Source: Stutzerimonas stutzeri (GTDB lineage: Bacteria; Pseudomonadota; Gammaproteobacteria; Pseudomonadales; Pseudomonadaceae). Taken from it: DNA of 33,079 nt. The notes under the pieces were generated by a model. That model was not told where the DNA came from, did no database searches, and worked only from the letters and a program-made list of their open reading frames with translations. Below are positions 17,458-26,393 of the stretch, piece after piece. The position numbers and the translations under genes were made by a program. Location: assembly GCF_024448935.1 (NCBI RefSeq), contig NZ_JAMOIE010000055.1:1-33079 (forward strand), given 5' to 3'. Numbering within the stretch: position 1 is the first letter of the stretch; every line of letters begins with the position of its first letter.

Positions 17458-18101
17458 CAATTGACGGTGTCGACCATGCCGTGTCGGACAGCCAGCAACG
17501 CCAGCTCGACATCGCTGGTTATCGAAAGCTTTTCGTAAATGCGATAACGATAGGTATTGACGGTCTTGGGCGACAAACAGAGCTTGTCGGAAATAGTCTG
17601 GACCTTCTGACAGTTGGCGATCATCAGTGCGATCTGGATCTCCCGTTCGGACAACAGGTCGAAAGGCGAACCGTTAACCTTGGGCTGAAAGGACTTCAGT
17701 GCGAGTTGCTGGGCGATCTGGGGGCTAATGTAGCGCTGGCCGGCAAAAACCATCCGGATTGCCTGAATCATTTCATCCAGTGCGGCACCTTTGGTCAGGT
17801 AGCCGGCCGCACCGGCCTGGAGCAGTCGTGTAGGAAAAGGATCCTCTTCGCAGATCGTGACCGCAATGACCTTGATGTCCGGGTGGCTACGCAGCAGCTT
17901 GCGCGTCGCCTCGAGGCCACCGATGCCTGGCATCTTGACGTCCATCAACACAACGTCCGGCTTGAGGTCGCGGGACTTCTTGATCGCCACCTCACCGGAT
18001 TCCGCCTGACCTACCACTTGCAGGCCGTCGATATCGGCGAGCATGCGGGAAATGCCTGTGCGTACCAGATCGTGGTCATCGACCACAAGCACCCTAATCA
18101 A
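17457..18101 (-). CDS. gacA: GacA, global response regulator (UvrY/GacA family)
   Basis: This is a 214-residue NarL/LuxR-type response regulator, partner of the GacS kinase, that controls secondary metabolism and the rsm small RNAs. The receiver domain has Asp54 ([10 protein letters not shown]) and the conserved Thr and Lys. The C-terminal LuxR helix-turn-helix includes [12 protein letters not shown] and [17 protein letters not shown]. The start is a TTG at 18101 with GAGGTG five bases upstream; TTG starts are known for gacA. It is the first gene of the gacA-uvrC-pgsA set. The 210 bases upstream (18102-18311) contain its promoter but no obvious motif. Confidence 0.96.
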   Translation of the reverse strand: MIRVLVVDDHDLVRTGISRMLADIDGLQVVGQAESGEVAIKKSRDLKPDVVLMDVKMPGIGGLEATRKLLRSHPDIKVIAVTICEEDPFPTRLLQAGAAGYLTKGAALDEMIQAIRMVFAGQRYISPQIAQQLALKSFQPKVNGSPFDLLSEREIQIALMIANCQKVQTISDKLCLSPKTVNTYRYRIYEKLSITSDVELALLAVRHGMVDTVN

Positions 18102-18311
18102 ACAGACACCTCATCCTGTACAAATCTGAAGCTGGCTGACTGCTCGCTTCGTAGGCGGCGACTTTAACAAGAATTTGCCGCCTTACGCAGACCATACATC
18201 GCAATGTGTCATAGTGCCACCATCTAACGAGGTGACATTTACGGTGAACGTGTGTCGGTGGGCCGAAGTCTGACGTATTGATCGAAACCTTATCAACAGG
18301 CGATATCGCTC

Positions 18312-19040
18312 TTGCTTAGCAGCTTAGTCGCAGCCTTCGTTTTGGCGTCCGTTCATGTGTTTGCTGGGCGTCTGCGTCAGCTAAACCGTCTTCCTCGCAG
18401 CCGCTGGCTCTCCATGGCTGGCGGGGTTTCGGTCGCTTACGTGTTTGTTCACCTGCTGCCGGAGCTGGCTCGTGGCCAGCAAGTGCTGGACGGAAGCGAC
18501 TGGTGGTTGCTCAGTTATCTTGAGCATCATGTCTGGCTGTTGGCGTTGCTTGGGTTGGCCACCTTCTATGGTGTCGAGCGTCTGATCAAGGTGCATCGCC
18601 GTCGTCTCCAAGCGGAGCAGGAGCCCCATGCCGGGGTGTTCTGGCTACACATTGGCGCGTTTGCGGTATACAACGGGCTGGTCGGTTACCTCTTGATTCA
18701 CGGTGAGAACAGTAGCCTGACGACACTGATGCTCTATTGCGTCGCGATGACTCTGCATTTCTTAGTCAACGACTTCGCCCTTCAGAGTGACCACAAGGGT
18801 TTATACAGGCGTCGCGGCCGCTGGCTCCTCGCTGCGATGCCGCTTGCCGGCTGGACGCTGGGCCTTGCTAGCGAGGTTTCGGAGCTGGCGGTTTCGGCAG
18901 TGACGGCATTTGTAGGCGGATCGATCATACTGAACGTTCTGAAAGAGGAACTACCCGAAGAGCGCGACAGCCGCTTCAGTGCCTTCCTGCTCGGCTCGGT
19001 CGGCTATTCGGTCCTGCTGCTCAGCGTTCAGGGCAGCTAG
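18312..19040 (+). CDS. ZIP-like polytopic membrane protein, substrate unknown
   Basis: This is a 242-residue inner-membrane protein with about seven to eight hydrophobic segments. Features that recall ZIP-family metal permeases are the AYVFVHLLPEL segment in helix 2, His residues in helices 3-5 (LEHHVWLL, LHIGAFAVYN, MTLHFLVNDF), and a C-terminal GGSIILNVLKEELPEER segment. The similarity is loose, so metal transport is only a suggestion. No ATG exists near the N terminus; the start is taken as TTG at 18312, because an in-frame stop lies at 18279. It is divergent from gacA and convergent with the ACR3 remnant. Base composition is like its neighbours. Confidence 0.7.
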   Translation: MLSSLVAAFVLASVHVFAGRLRQLNRLPRSRWLSMAGGVSVAYVFVHLLPELARGQQVLDGSDWWLLSYLEHHVWLLALLGLATFYGVERLIKVHRRRLQAEQEPHAGVFWLHIGAFAVYNGLVGYLLIHGENSSLTTLMLYCVAMTLHFLVNDFALQSDHKGLYRRRGRWLLAAMPLAGWTLGLASEVSELAVSAVTAFVGGSIILNVLKEELPEERDSRFSAFLLGSVGYSVLLLSVQGS

Positions 19041-19073
19041 CTGTGGCGCGACAGGACTCAGACCGGCCCGCAG

Positions 19074-19217
19074 CGGGATGATCATCACCCAGATCAGCAC
19101 GCCAACCGGGATGTTCAGGTTGGCCAGCTTCATCGCGCCAACCGTCTGTGAGGCCTCGAGGGCCAACAGACCCATGAGCGTCCCAGTTGTGCGCAGGGTC
19201 GCCTCGGTATATCTCAT
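19074..19217 (-). pseudogene. Remnant of an ACR3 arsenite permease gene
   Basis: A short minus-strand frame encodes GTLMGLLALEASQ, then MKLANLNIPVGVLIWVMIIP, which matches the first transmembrane region of ACR3-type arsenite efflux permeases (whose pattern is VNxPVAVLIWLMIxPM). After MIIP the homology stops and the frame runs into unrelated sequence and the end of the ZIP-like gene. The real protein would be about 340 residues or longer, so nearly all of it is deleted. The N-terminal side is also poorly conserved. It is divergent from arsR, the usual place for an arsenic gene. Confidence 0.65.
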
Positions 19218-19285
19218 TTCCCGGATACGGCATTTCTTTGCAGAAGCTCGGCCGGCATGCCGCTCTGCTCGGCAGATTGATCTGA

Positions 19286-19317
19286 GCATATTCGCTTTAC
19301 AGCATATGCGCTAAACA
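19286..19317 (+). promoter_or_regulatory. Tandem repeat, candidate ArsR operator
   Basis: GCATATTCGCTTTACA (19286-19301) is followed directly by GCATATGCGCTAAACA (19302-19317), identical at 13 of 16 positions, then an AT-rich stretch. It lies between the ACR3 remnant and arsR, 67 bases before the arsR ATG. ArsR operators overlap the promoter of their own operon and often contain ATA-rich repeats, so this is the best operator candidate. Confidence 0.55.
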
Positions 19318-19383
19318 ATATATTTGGCTTTTCCTGGCTGCGGAATGCTCCAGGTCAATCACCTTGCTCAAACCGTGAAATTC

Positions 19384-19740
19384 ATGATCGAAGATCTAAC
19401 GCCCGACAGGGTTTTCAAATGCCTCTCCGATGAAACCCGAGCGCGCATGACCTTGCTCATCGCTCGCGAGGGTGAATTGTGCGTCTGTGAGCTGACTACT
19501 GCGCTCGAGGAAAGCCAGCCGAAGGTTTCGAGGCACCTCGCCCAACTGAGAAGCTGTGCGATTCTTGAGGATCGGCGCCAAGGCCAGTGGGTGTACTACC
19601 GCTTGCACCCGCACCTGCCCGATTGGGTACAGGATGTGCTGCAAGTCATTCTGGATGCCAATAACCGATGGTTGAGCCCCGACGCTGAACGCCTTGAACG
19701 CATGCGCGATCGGCCGGGCCGAGCGACAGCCTGTGGTTGA
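19384..19740 (+). CDS. arsR: ArsR, arsenite-responsive repressor
   Basis: This is a 118-residue winged-helix repressor of the ArsR/SmtB family. The As(III)-binding Cys pair is in ELCVCELT, at the start of the recognition helix region, as in the classic ArsR type. The helix-turn-helix continues with [14 protein letters not shown], and the wing with [15 protein letters not shown]. The ATG at 19384 ([11 protein letters not shown]) fits the family length; upstream TTG and ATG options would add an unrelated tail. It leads the plus-strand arsenic operon. A 149-base gap, without a recognised gene, separates it from arsH. Confidence 0.93.
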   Translation: MIEDLTPDRVFKCLSDETRARMTLLIAREGELCVCELTTALEESQPKVSRHLAQLRSCAILEDRRQGQWVYYRLHPHLPDWVQDVLQVILDANNRWLSPDAERLERMRDRPGRATACG

Positions 19741-19889
19741 GTCAGCGCTCGCGTGCGCGCATCGGACGACACGCTGTCGTTCATCGAAGCAGCAATCGCG
19801 GCGTTCCTCGCCCTCCTCCCTCGACCGGCTTGATGCAAGCGCCCTCACCGATCAGCTGGCGCATATCGGCACCTGATACGAGAACACCC

Positions 19890-20618
19890 ATGCACGACAA
19901 TCTGGCCAATGACAATCTGCCCAATATCGATGCCGAGCGCCTCGACCTGCCCAGCCTGGAAAAGCTCGGCCTGCCGCGTGATCCGGAACACAAGCCGCGC
20001 ATCCTGTTGCTCTATGGCTCGAACCGTGAACGCTCATTCAGCCGCTTGATGAGTCAGGAGGCCGCGCGCCTGTTGCAGGCAATGGGTTGCGAGACGCGGA
20101 TCTTCGACCCCTCCGGCCTGCCACTGCCTGACGACGCCCCGGAGTCTCACCCGAAGGTCCAGGCGCTTCGCGACCTGGTTATCTGGTCCGAAGGTCAGGT
20201 GTGGTGCTCGCCGGAACGTCACGGGGCGATGAGCGCGGTGTTCAAGGCGCAGATCGATTGGGTGCCGCTTAGCATGGGGGCGGTCCGCCCGACGCAGGGC
20301 AAGACGCTCGCGCTGATGCAGGTCTGTGGTGGCTCGCAATCCTTCAACGCGGTGAATCAGATGCGCGTGTTGGGCCGCTGGATGCGCATGGTCACGATCC
20401 CCAACCAGTCATCGGTAGCCAAAGCGTTTCTGGAGTTCGACGACGCCGGACGGATGAAACCGTCGGCCTATTACGACCGGGTCGTAGACGTGATGGAGGA
20501 ACTGGTCAAGTTCACGCTGTTGGTGCGTGGGCGCGGCGGCTACCTTGTCGATCGCTACTCGGAGCGCAAGGAATCGGCCGAAGCTCTGTCAGTGCGTGTC
20601 AACCAGCGCTCGATTTGA
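19890..20618 (+). CDS. arsH: ArsH, organoarsenical oxidase / NADPH-dependent FMN reductase
   Basis: This is a 242-residue flavoprotein of the ArsH family. These enzymes use FMN and NADPH and oxidise trivalent methylated or aromatic arsenicals to less toxic pentavalent forms. Motifs seen are [15 protein letters not shown] (FMN phosphate loop), [22 protein letters not shown] and [15 protein letters not shown], all characteristic. The ATG at 19890 gives the usual N terminus (about 30 residues before the flavodoxin fold); the ribosome binding site is weak. Its position after arsR is standard. Confidence 0.93.
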   Translation: MHDNLANDNLPNIDAERLDLPSLEKLGLPRDPEHKPRILLLYGSNRERSFSRLMSQEAARLLQAMGCETRIFDPSGLPLPDDAPESHPKVQALRDLVIWSEGQVWCSPERHGAMSAVFKAQIDWVPLSMGAVRPTQGKTLALMQVCGGSQSFNAVNQMRVLGRWMRMVTIPNQSSVAKAFLEFDDAGRMKPSAYYDRVVDVMEELVKFTLLVRGRGGYLVDRYSERKESAEALSVRVNQRSI

Positions 20619-20635
20619 AGCAAGGAAGGTCAACC

Positions 20636-20773
20636 ATGCCGCATCCCAATGAGGTTCTCGAGTTTCAGGAGCGCACAACTCGCTTGAATTTCGCACCATG
20701 CCTCGGGGCTCGTGGCACCAGGCAAAACGAGGTCCGTGTTTGGCTGGCTCGCACAATTTGGCGACTGATCTGA
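20636..20773 (+). CDS. Candidate 45-residue small ORF coupled to ynfA
   Basis: The ATG at 20636 has a strong ribosome binding site (AAGGAAGG, six bases upstream). The frame runs 45 codons ([19 protein letters not shown]...) to a TGA at 20771-20773 that overlaps the ynfA ATG by one base (TGATG), which suggests translational coupling. No family is recognised and the C-terminal half is basic. It could be a small peptide gene, a leader that drives ynfA translation, or the stub of a deleted arsenic gene. Confidence 0.4.
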   Translation: MPHPNEVLEFQERTTRLNFAPCLGARGTRQNEVRVWLARTIWRLI

Positions 20774-21099
20774 TGCTCAAGACCTTTGGCTTGTTCGCCA
20801 TCACGGCACTCGCCGAGATCGTCGGCTGCTATCTGCCCTACCTGTGGCTTCGTCAAGGCAAAAGCGCCTGGCTGCTGGTACCTGCTGCGGCATCACTGGT
20901 GCTGTTCGCCTGGCTGTTATCGCTGCACCCGACAGCCGCAGGACGCGTGTATGCCGCCTATGGCGGCGTCTACATCGGCGCTGCAATCGTCTGGCTGTGG
21001 ATCGTCGACGGCATCAGGCCTACCGGCTGGGATCTGCTGGGTTCGGCCGTCGCGCTGCTAGGCATGGCCATCATCATGTTCGCGCCTCGCGGCGCCTGA
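20773..21099 (+). CDS. ynfA: YnfA/UPF0060 family small membrane protein
   Basis: This is a 108-residue inner-membrane protein with four hydrophobic helices, belonging to the YnfA (UPF0060) family related to small multidrug-resistance-type transporters. Typical segments are [16 protein letters not shown] near the N terminus, [20 protein letters not shown] and [18 protein letters not shown]. The family is often found beside metal and arsenic genes, but its substrate is not established. The start is fixed by the overlap with the preceding small frame. It lies 16 bases before the GAPDH gene, in the same operon. Confidence 0.88.
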   Translation: MLKTFGLFAITALAEIVGCYLPYLWLRQGKSAWLLVPAAASLVLFAWLLSLHPTAAGRVYAAYGGVYIGAAIVWLWIVDGIRPTGWDLLGSAVALLGMAIIMFAPRGA

Positions 21100-21115
21100 C
21101 TTAGGGGAATCAACC

Positions 21116-22123
21116 ATGACAATCAAAGTGGGTATCAATGGCTTCGGCCGGATTGGACGTCTGGCACTGCGCGCAGCCTGGGATTGGCCAGAACTGGAGT
21201 TCGTCCAGATCAACGATCCCGCCGGCGACGCAGCCAGCCACGCTCACCTGCTGAACTTCGACTCGGTGCACGGCCGCTGGCAGCACGAAGCGAGCAGTGA
21301 CGGCGACTGCGTTGTCGTCGATGGCAAGCGCGTCCGAGTCACCGCAAACAAGGCCATTGCAGATACCGACTGGTCCGGCTGCGATCTGGTAATCGAAGCC
21401 AGCGGCAAGATGAAGACTGTGGCCGTGCTTCAGGGCTATCTGGACCAAGGGGTCAAGCGTGTTGTGGTCAGCGCGCCGGTCAAGGAAGCCGGGGCGCTCA
21501 ATATCGTCATGGGGGTCAATGACGCGCTGTTCGATCCGGCACAGCACCGGATCGTTACCGCGGCCTCCTGCACCACCAATTGCCTTGCACCGGTGGTCAA
21601 GGTCATCCATGAACACCTCGGCATCCGGCATGGTTCGATCACCACCATCCATGACCTGACCAACACCCAGAGCATCCTCGATCAGCCACACAAGGATCTG
21701 CGCCGCGCCCGAGCCTCGGGCATGAGCCTGATCCCGACTACTACCGGTTCGGCAACCGCGATCGCGGAGATATTCCCCGAGCTGCGCGGCAAGCTCAACG
21801 GCCATGCGGTGCGGGTCCCGCTGGCTAACGCCTCACTGACCGACTGCGTTTTCGAAGTCGAGCGAGCCACCTCTGTCGATGAGGTCAATCAGCTACTGAG
21901 CGCCGCGGCCAGTAAAGGTCCGCTCAAGGGCATTCTCGGTTACGAAGAACGCCCTCTGGTTTCAATCGATTACCGCACCGACCCACGTTCGTCGATCATC
22001 GATGCCCTGTCGACCATGGTCGTCAACGGCACGCAGGTGAAGCTCTACGCCTGGTATGACAACGAGTGGGGTTACGCCAACCGCACCGTGGAACTGGCAC
22101 GCAAGGTGGGCCTGGCCGATTGA
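21116..22123 (+). CDS. gapdh: Arsenic-operon glyceraldehyde-3-phosphate dehydrogenase
   Basis: This is a 335-residue GAPDH. It has the N-terminal NAD site ([10 protein letters not shown]), the catalytic Cys152 ([12 protein letters not shown]) and His179 ([10 protein letters not shown]). In ars operons this enzyme uses arsenate in place of phosphate and makes 1-arseno-3-phosphoglycerate, which ArsJ exports. The variant TIHDLTNTQ, in place of the glycolytic TVHAYT form, and the position between ynfA and arsJ support the dedicated arsenic role. The ATG at 21116 has GGGGA about eight bases upstream. A separate glycolytic gene is expected elsewhere. Confidence 0.93.
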   Translation: MTIKVGINGFGRIGRLALRAAWDWPELEFVQINDPAGDAASHAHLLNFDSVHGRWQHEASSDGDCVVVDGKRVRVTANKAIADTDWSGCDLVIEASGKMKTVAVLQGYLDQGVKRVVVSAPVKEAGALNIVMGVNDALFDPAQHRIVTAASCTTNCLAPVVKVIHEHLGIRHGSITTIHDLTNTQSILDQPHKDLRRARASGMSLIPTTTGSATAIAEIFPELRGKLNGHAVRVPLANASLTDCVFEVERATSVDEVNQLLSAAASKGPLKGILGYEERPLVSIDYRTDPRSSIIDALSTMVVNGTQVKLYAWYDNEWGYANRTVELARKVGLAD

Positions 22124-22189
22124 CCCGAACGCAGGGCGCTGGGGTTCCAGCGGCCTTGCGCTCATTCCACAACGCAACGGGACTCCATC

Positions 22190-23422
22190 ATGCACGCCCT
22201 TTCCCGCCTCGCACCGGAGGTTCGCCAGTATCTGCTGGTGACCGGTAATTATTGGGCGTTCACCCTGACCGACGGCGCGCTGCGCATGCTGGTCGTGTTG
22301 CATTTTCACGTGCTCGGCTACACACCGTTGCAAATCGCGGCCCTGTTTCTCTTCTACGAAGTATTCGGTGTCATCACCAATCTGGTCGGTGGCTACCTGG
22401 GGGCACGGCTTGGGCTCAATCGCACCATGAACACCGGCCTGGCCATGCAAATCGTGGCATTGCTGATGCTCACCGTGCCCGCCACATGGCTGACGATGCC
22501 GTGGGTGATGGGTGCGCAAGCGCTGTCAGGCATCGCCAAGGACCTGAACAAGATGAGCGCCAAGAGCTCAATCAAACTCTTGGTGCCGGAGGGCCAGCAA
22601 GGCACACTGTACCGGTGGGTGGCCGTCCTGACCGGATCGAAGAACGCACTCAAAGGTGTTGGCTTTTTCCTTGGCGGCGCCCTGCTTGCGGCTATCGGCT
22701 TCCGCGGGGCTTTGCTGGTCATGGCCGCTGCGCTGTCGCTGATCTGGGTTTCCAGTCTTGTGCTGCTGAAAAAGGACCTGGGCAAGGCCAAGGCGAAACC
22801 CAAGTTTCGCGAATTGCTTTCCAAGAGCCGGGCCATAAACGTTCTGTCAGCAGCCCGGCTGTTCCTGTTCGGCGCGCGCGATGTCTGGTTCGTGGTGGCG
22901 CTGCCGGTCTATCTGTCTGCCGTATTTGGCTGGGATTTCTGGCAGGTAGGCGGCTTTCTCGCCCTATGGGTGATCGGATACGGCATCGTCCAGTCGCTTG
23001 CTCCGGCTATCACGGGCAAGAACCGAGGTGAGGTGCCGGACGGCCGCTCGGCGTTCGTTTGGGCGTTGCTGTTGGCGGGCCTGCCGGCAGCAATAGCGTT
23101 AGGGCTGGGTACGGAGTGGTCGCCCCAGACGGTACTGCTTGGGGGCTTACTGTTGTTTAGCGCGATCTTCGCCATAAACTCGTCGCTGCACAGCTATCTC
23201 ATCGTGTCCTATGCCAAGGCCGACGGCGTGTCGTTGGACGTCGGCTTCTATTACATGTCCAACGCGCTGGGCCGGCTGGTCGGCACCCTGCTGTCCGGTT
23301 GGGTCTACCAAGCGTATGGGCTTGAGGCCTGCTTATGGATATCGAGCGCCTTCGTGCTGCTGGCCGCATTGATATCGATGGGCCTGCCGCGTCGTCATCA
23401 GGCAGCCTCGCGAGACAGTTGA
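22190..23422 (+). CDS. arsJ: ArsJ, organoarsenate efflux permease (MFS)
   Basis: This is a 410-residue, 12-helix major-facilitator protein. ArsJ exports 1-arseno-3-phosphoglycerate, which breaks down outside to arsenate, so the GAPDH/ArsJ pair confers arsenate resistance without arsenate reduction. Sequence features matching the family are the N-terminal YWAFTLTDGALRMLVVLHFH, FYEVFGVITNLVGGYLG and KDLNKMSAKSSIKLL. The ATG at 22190 is 66 bases after the GAPDH stop. It is the last gene of the operon, 21 bases from the convergent ercS gene. Confidence 0.94.
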   Translation: MHALSRLAPEVRQYLLVTGNYWAFTLTDGALRMLVVLHFHVLGYTPLQIAALFLFYEVFGVITNLVGGYLGARLGLNRTMNTGLAMQIVALLMLTVPATWLTMPWVMGAQALSGIAKDLNKMSAKSSIKLLVPEGQQGTLYRWVAVLTGSKNALKGVGFFLGGALLAAIGFRGALLVMAAALSLIWVSSLVLLKKDLGKAKAKPKFRELLSKSRAINVLSAARLFLFGARDVWFVVALPVYLSAVFGWDFWQVGGFLALWVIGYGIVQSLAPAITGKNRGEVPDGRSAFVWALLLAGLPAAIALGLGTEWSPQTVLLGGLLLFSAIFAINSSLHSYLIVSYAKADGVSLDVGFYYMSNALGRLVGTLLSGWVYQAYGLEACLWISSAFVLLAALISMGLPRRHQAASRDS

Positions 23423-23443
23423 GCGCAGCCCGTTCCGCTTCCT

Positions 23444-25135
23444 TCAGCTGATTTCGGAGCATGCGTGGCGATCGCTGAGCAAGTGACTCAGAACTGATCG
23501 AAGCTTCCCGGCCTTGACGGGTTTGTTCAGCACCGGGACACCAAACCCTTGCAGTTGGCGACGACATTGGTCACTGCGATCGGCCGTGACCATGACCGCC
23601 GGGATCGCCTGCGCAAAGTGTTTCCTCAGCGCAGTGACTACATCCCATCCCGTCACGCCCTGATCGAGGTGGTAGTCGGCGAGAATCACCTCCGGCGGCG
23701 ATCCGCCGAGCACGGCCAACGCCGCTTCCAGGTCAGTGGCTGTCAATACCTCGCAGCCCCACTGCCCCAGCAACGCGGCCATGCTGTGCAGGATGCTCAG
23801 CTCCTTATCCAGGATCAGCAAGCGACGGCACGGTAACGGGTTGTCAGGTACCGGCATCAGCATTGGCGCTTCGGCAGGCGTCTGCTCAGGCAGATCGGCC
23901 AGCGGCACATCAATGCTGAACACGGAGCCTCGCCCCAACCGCGAACGCACCTGAATCGGATAAGCCAGCATCGAGGCGATACGATCGACGATGGCCAGGC
24001 CGAGCCCAACGCCGGCGCGTTCGGTGGCGCGCTGCACACCCAGCTGATTGAACTCGAGGAAGATCGACTGCAGCTGATCCGTCTCGATGCCTCGCCCCGT
24101 GTCCCAGACCTCGATACGCAGGTATTCGCCGCGCTTGCGCGCGCCCAGCAGCACTCGGCCTTGATCGGTGTAGCGGCAGGCATTGCTGAGAAAGTTACGC
24201 AAAATGCGCGTCAGCAGCCGGAAATCGCTGCGTAGCGCATACGCTGGGATGTAATGATCGAAGCTGAGGCCTGCGGCTTCGGCTACTGACTGGAATTCGG
24301 AGACAAGTGGCAGCAGCAGCTCATCGAGGCGATAAAGCTCGATATCGGGCTTGATCGCCTGTTGATCCAGCTTGGAGATGTCGAGCAAATCAGTCAGCAA
24401 GTCTTCGGCGCTCCCGAGCGCCTGATGGGCTCGCTCGACCAGGTTCGCTTCAGCCTCCGCTAAGCCGCGCTCGCGCAATGTCGAGATCAACAGGCGCGCC
24501 GCATTGAGCGGCTGCAACAGGTCATGGCTGGCAGCGGCAAGGTACTTGTCCTTGCTGTGGTTGGCTTGCTCGGCCACGTCCCGAGCCTTGCGCAGCTCGC
24601 AGGTGCGCTCGGCGACCCGGTACTCCAACTGTTCGTTGAGCTGTAGCAAGCGCATCTGCGCCAGCTTGCGTTCGGTGATGTCGGCAACGAAGCCTTCAAC
24701 CAGGCCTTCTTCGTCCGGCTTGAGCAGCAGGTTCATCATGACGTCGATGGGACTGCCGTCCTTGCGCCGCAGACGGGTCTCGTATCCGGACAAGCCTTGC
24801 TGACTGTTCAGCGTACGCCGAATCTGCCGAAGCTCGTCTTCACCACCGATGAACAGGTGATGTGAAAGGTCGGTCAGGCGCCACAGCGCCTCAGCCGGGC
24901 TTTCGTAGCCGAGCATCCTTGCCAGGGCCGGATTGGCTGCGCGAATGCCTTCCTGCAGACTGGCCTGGAAAATGCCATGTACGGCGTGTTCGAACAGCCA
25001 TTTGTAACGGTTGCGCTCGGTCTCCAGCTCTTCAAGACGAGCCACCAGTTCCGGGTAATGGCTTTTGCGGGCCGAATGAATGCCTAGCCCGAGCAGCTCG
25101 GCAAGGGCATCGTCCTGTTCAGAGTGCTTCGGCAT
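23444..25135 (-). CDS. ercS: ErcS-type hybrid sensor histidine kinase
   Basis: This is a 563-residue cytosolic hybrid kinase with no transmembrane helix. A PAS domain lies at about residues 40-155 (WLFEHAVHGIFQASL, ADITERK), followed by a coiled-coil linker, HisKA with His204 (LAAASHDLLQPLNAARLL), an ATPase domain (NFLSNACRYTDQG, GVGLGLAIVDRIA) and a C-terminal receiver domain with Asp in VILADYHLD (about 435-555). The layout and the position after ercA match PA1992 (ErcS) of P. aeruginosa, part of the kinase network controlling ethanol oxidation. Its start overlaps the end of ercA by 17 bases. The symbol rests on this synteny. Confidence 0.85.
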   Translation of the reverse strand: MPKHSEQDDALAELLGLGIHSARKSHYPELVARLEELETERNRYKWLFEHAVHGIFQASLQEGIRAANPALARMLGYESPAEALWRLTDLSHHLFIGGEDELRQIRRTLNSQQGLSGYETRLRRKDGSPIDVMMNLLLKPDEEGLVEGFVADITERKLAQMRLLQLNEQLEYRVAERTCELRKARDVAEQANHSKDKYLAAASHDLLQPLNAARLLISTLRERGLAEAEANLVERAHQALGSAEDLLTDLLDISKLDQQAIKPDIELYRLDELLLPLVSEFQSVAEAAGLSFDHYIPAYALRSDFRLLTRILRNFLSNACRYTDQGRVLLGARKRGEYLRIEVWDTGRGIETDQLQSIFLEFNQLGVQRATERAGVGLGLAIVDRIASMLAYPIQVRSRLGRGSVFSIDVPLADLPEQTPAEAPMLMPVPDNPLPCRRLLILDKELSILHSMAALLGQWGCEVLTATDLEAALAVLGGSPPEVILADYHLDQGVTGWDVVTALRKHFAQAIPAVMVTADRSDQCRRQLQGFGVPVLNKPVKAGKLRSVLSHLLSDRHACSEIS

Positions 25136-26282
25136 AGACCAGTTCGACGTCGCGCCGGGTCGATGAACGGGGATTGGTCAGGATGCAAGGGTCTTGCATT
25201 GCATGCTGCGAGAGAAACGGGATGTCAGAGAGATTCACCCCGTGCAAGCCGAGCGTTTCGTTGAAGCCAATGGCCTGCTTGAGGCTGATCAGATGTTGCA
25301 CGAGTCGTTCACGAATCTGCCGATGGTTCAGCCCGCGGCTGTCTATGCCCAAGGTCTGCGCCACCACCTTGAAGCGATCCGGCGCCGAATCGTAGTTGAA
25401 CGCCACAACATGTTCGACCAACACCGCATTGCACAGGCCATGCGGCAGATCCAGATAACCGCCAAGGCTGTGAGACATTGCATGCACCGCACCGAGAATC
25501 GCGTTGGAGAAGGCCAGGCCGGCCTGCATGCTGCCGAGCATGATCTTTTCGCGCAGTCGAATATCGGCCGGACTGGCGATCATCTCCACCAGATGGCCGC
25601 CGATCAGCCGCATCGCTTCCAAGGCATGAGGATCGGTCAGCGGGCCATGGCCAGTCGAAACAAAGGCCTCGATGGCATGCACCAGCGCGTCAATACCGGT
25701 ACAGGCAGACAGGAACGGATCCATGCTCAGGGTGGTTTCCGGATCGATCAGCGAGACGTCCGGCACGGCGCCCTTGCTGACGATGGAGTACTTCATCCGT
25801 TCGGTCTGGTTGGAAATGACCACGAACTGCGACACATCGGCCGATGTGCCGGCAGTCGTGGGGATCAGGATCAGTGGCGGGCTGGGCACCCGCAACGTAT
25901 CGACCCCTATGAACTCGACGATATCGCGACCGTGGGCCACCGCGATGCCGATGCCCTTGGCGCAATCCATCGGGCTCCCGCCACCGACCGCTACGATGAC
26001 ATTACAACCTGCGCTGCCATACACCTCGGCGCCGAGCATCACTTCCTCGGAGCGAGGATTGGCCGAGACCCGAGTGAACAGGTGAAACTCGATGCCCTGC
26101 CGTGCCAGACTCGCCTGCACATCGCTGACCCATCCGGCAGCAACCACACCCGGGTCGGACACCAGCAGCACCTTGCGCGCGCCAAAATTCTTCGCATAGT
26201 TGCCGGCGCTATGCCGACAGCCTGCACCAAACACGATCTCGGGCGAGACAAACTTACGTTGCAGGCTCAGATTAGGGCTCAT
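25119..26282 (-). CDS. ercA: ErcA, iron-containing alcohol dehydrogenase
   Basis: This is a 387-residue group III (Fe-dependent) alcohol dehydrogenase. The NAD-binding GGGSPMDCAKG and the metal-site region HAIEAFVSTGHGP and HAMSHSLGGYLDLPHG, with conserved His, are present. In P. aeruginosa the orthologue next to pqqH affects regulation of the PQQ-dependent ethanol-oxidation system. The ATG at 26282 (MSPNLSLQRKF) has GAGAGG upstream; the longer open frame extends 30 codons into the intergenic region and is not used. It is followed by ercS with a 17-base overlap and preceded by the S9 peptidase with a 111-base gap that holds an inverted repeat. Confidence 0.9.
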   Translation of the reverse strand: MSPNLSLQRKFVSPEIVFGAGCRHSAGNYAKNFGARKVLLVSDPGVVAAGWVSDVQASLARQGIEFHLFTRVSANPRSEEVMLGAEVYGSAGCNVIVAVGGGSPMDCAKGIGIAVAHGRDIVEFIGVDTLRVPSPPLILIPTTAGTSADVSQFVVISNQTERMKYSIVSKGAVPDVSLIDPETTLSMDPFLSACTGIDALVHAIEAFVSTGHGPLTDPHALEAMRLIGGHLVEMIASPADIRLREKIMLGSMQAGLAFSNAILGAVHAMSHSLGGYLDLPHGLCNAVLVEHVVAFNYDSAPDRFKVVAQTLGIDSRGLNHRQIRERLVQHLISLKQAIGFNETLGLHGVNLSDIPFLSQHAMQDPCILTNPRSSTRRDVELVYAEAL

Positions 26283-26304
26283 AAGGCGGCCTCTCGTTAT
26301 TATT

Positions 26305-26344
26305 TTACTTTGGGCAAGCGTACTGCTTTCCCGCACCAAAGTAA
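26305..26344. promoter_or_regulatory. Inverted repeat upstream of ercA
   Basis: TTACTTTGG (26305-26313) and CCAAAGTAA (26336-26344) are a perfect 9-base inverted repeat with a 22-base spacer. It lies in the gap before ercA. It may be an operator for a regulator, or an RNA hairpin after the peptidase gene; the spacing of two helical turns plus favours a bound dimer or loop. Confidence 0.4.
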
Positions 26345-26393
26345 TCCTGAAAGAGGCGCATGTCTCGGCCATGCAGCGGGAACGGTCCTTCGA

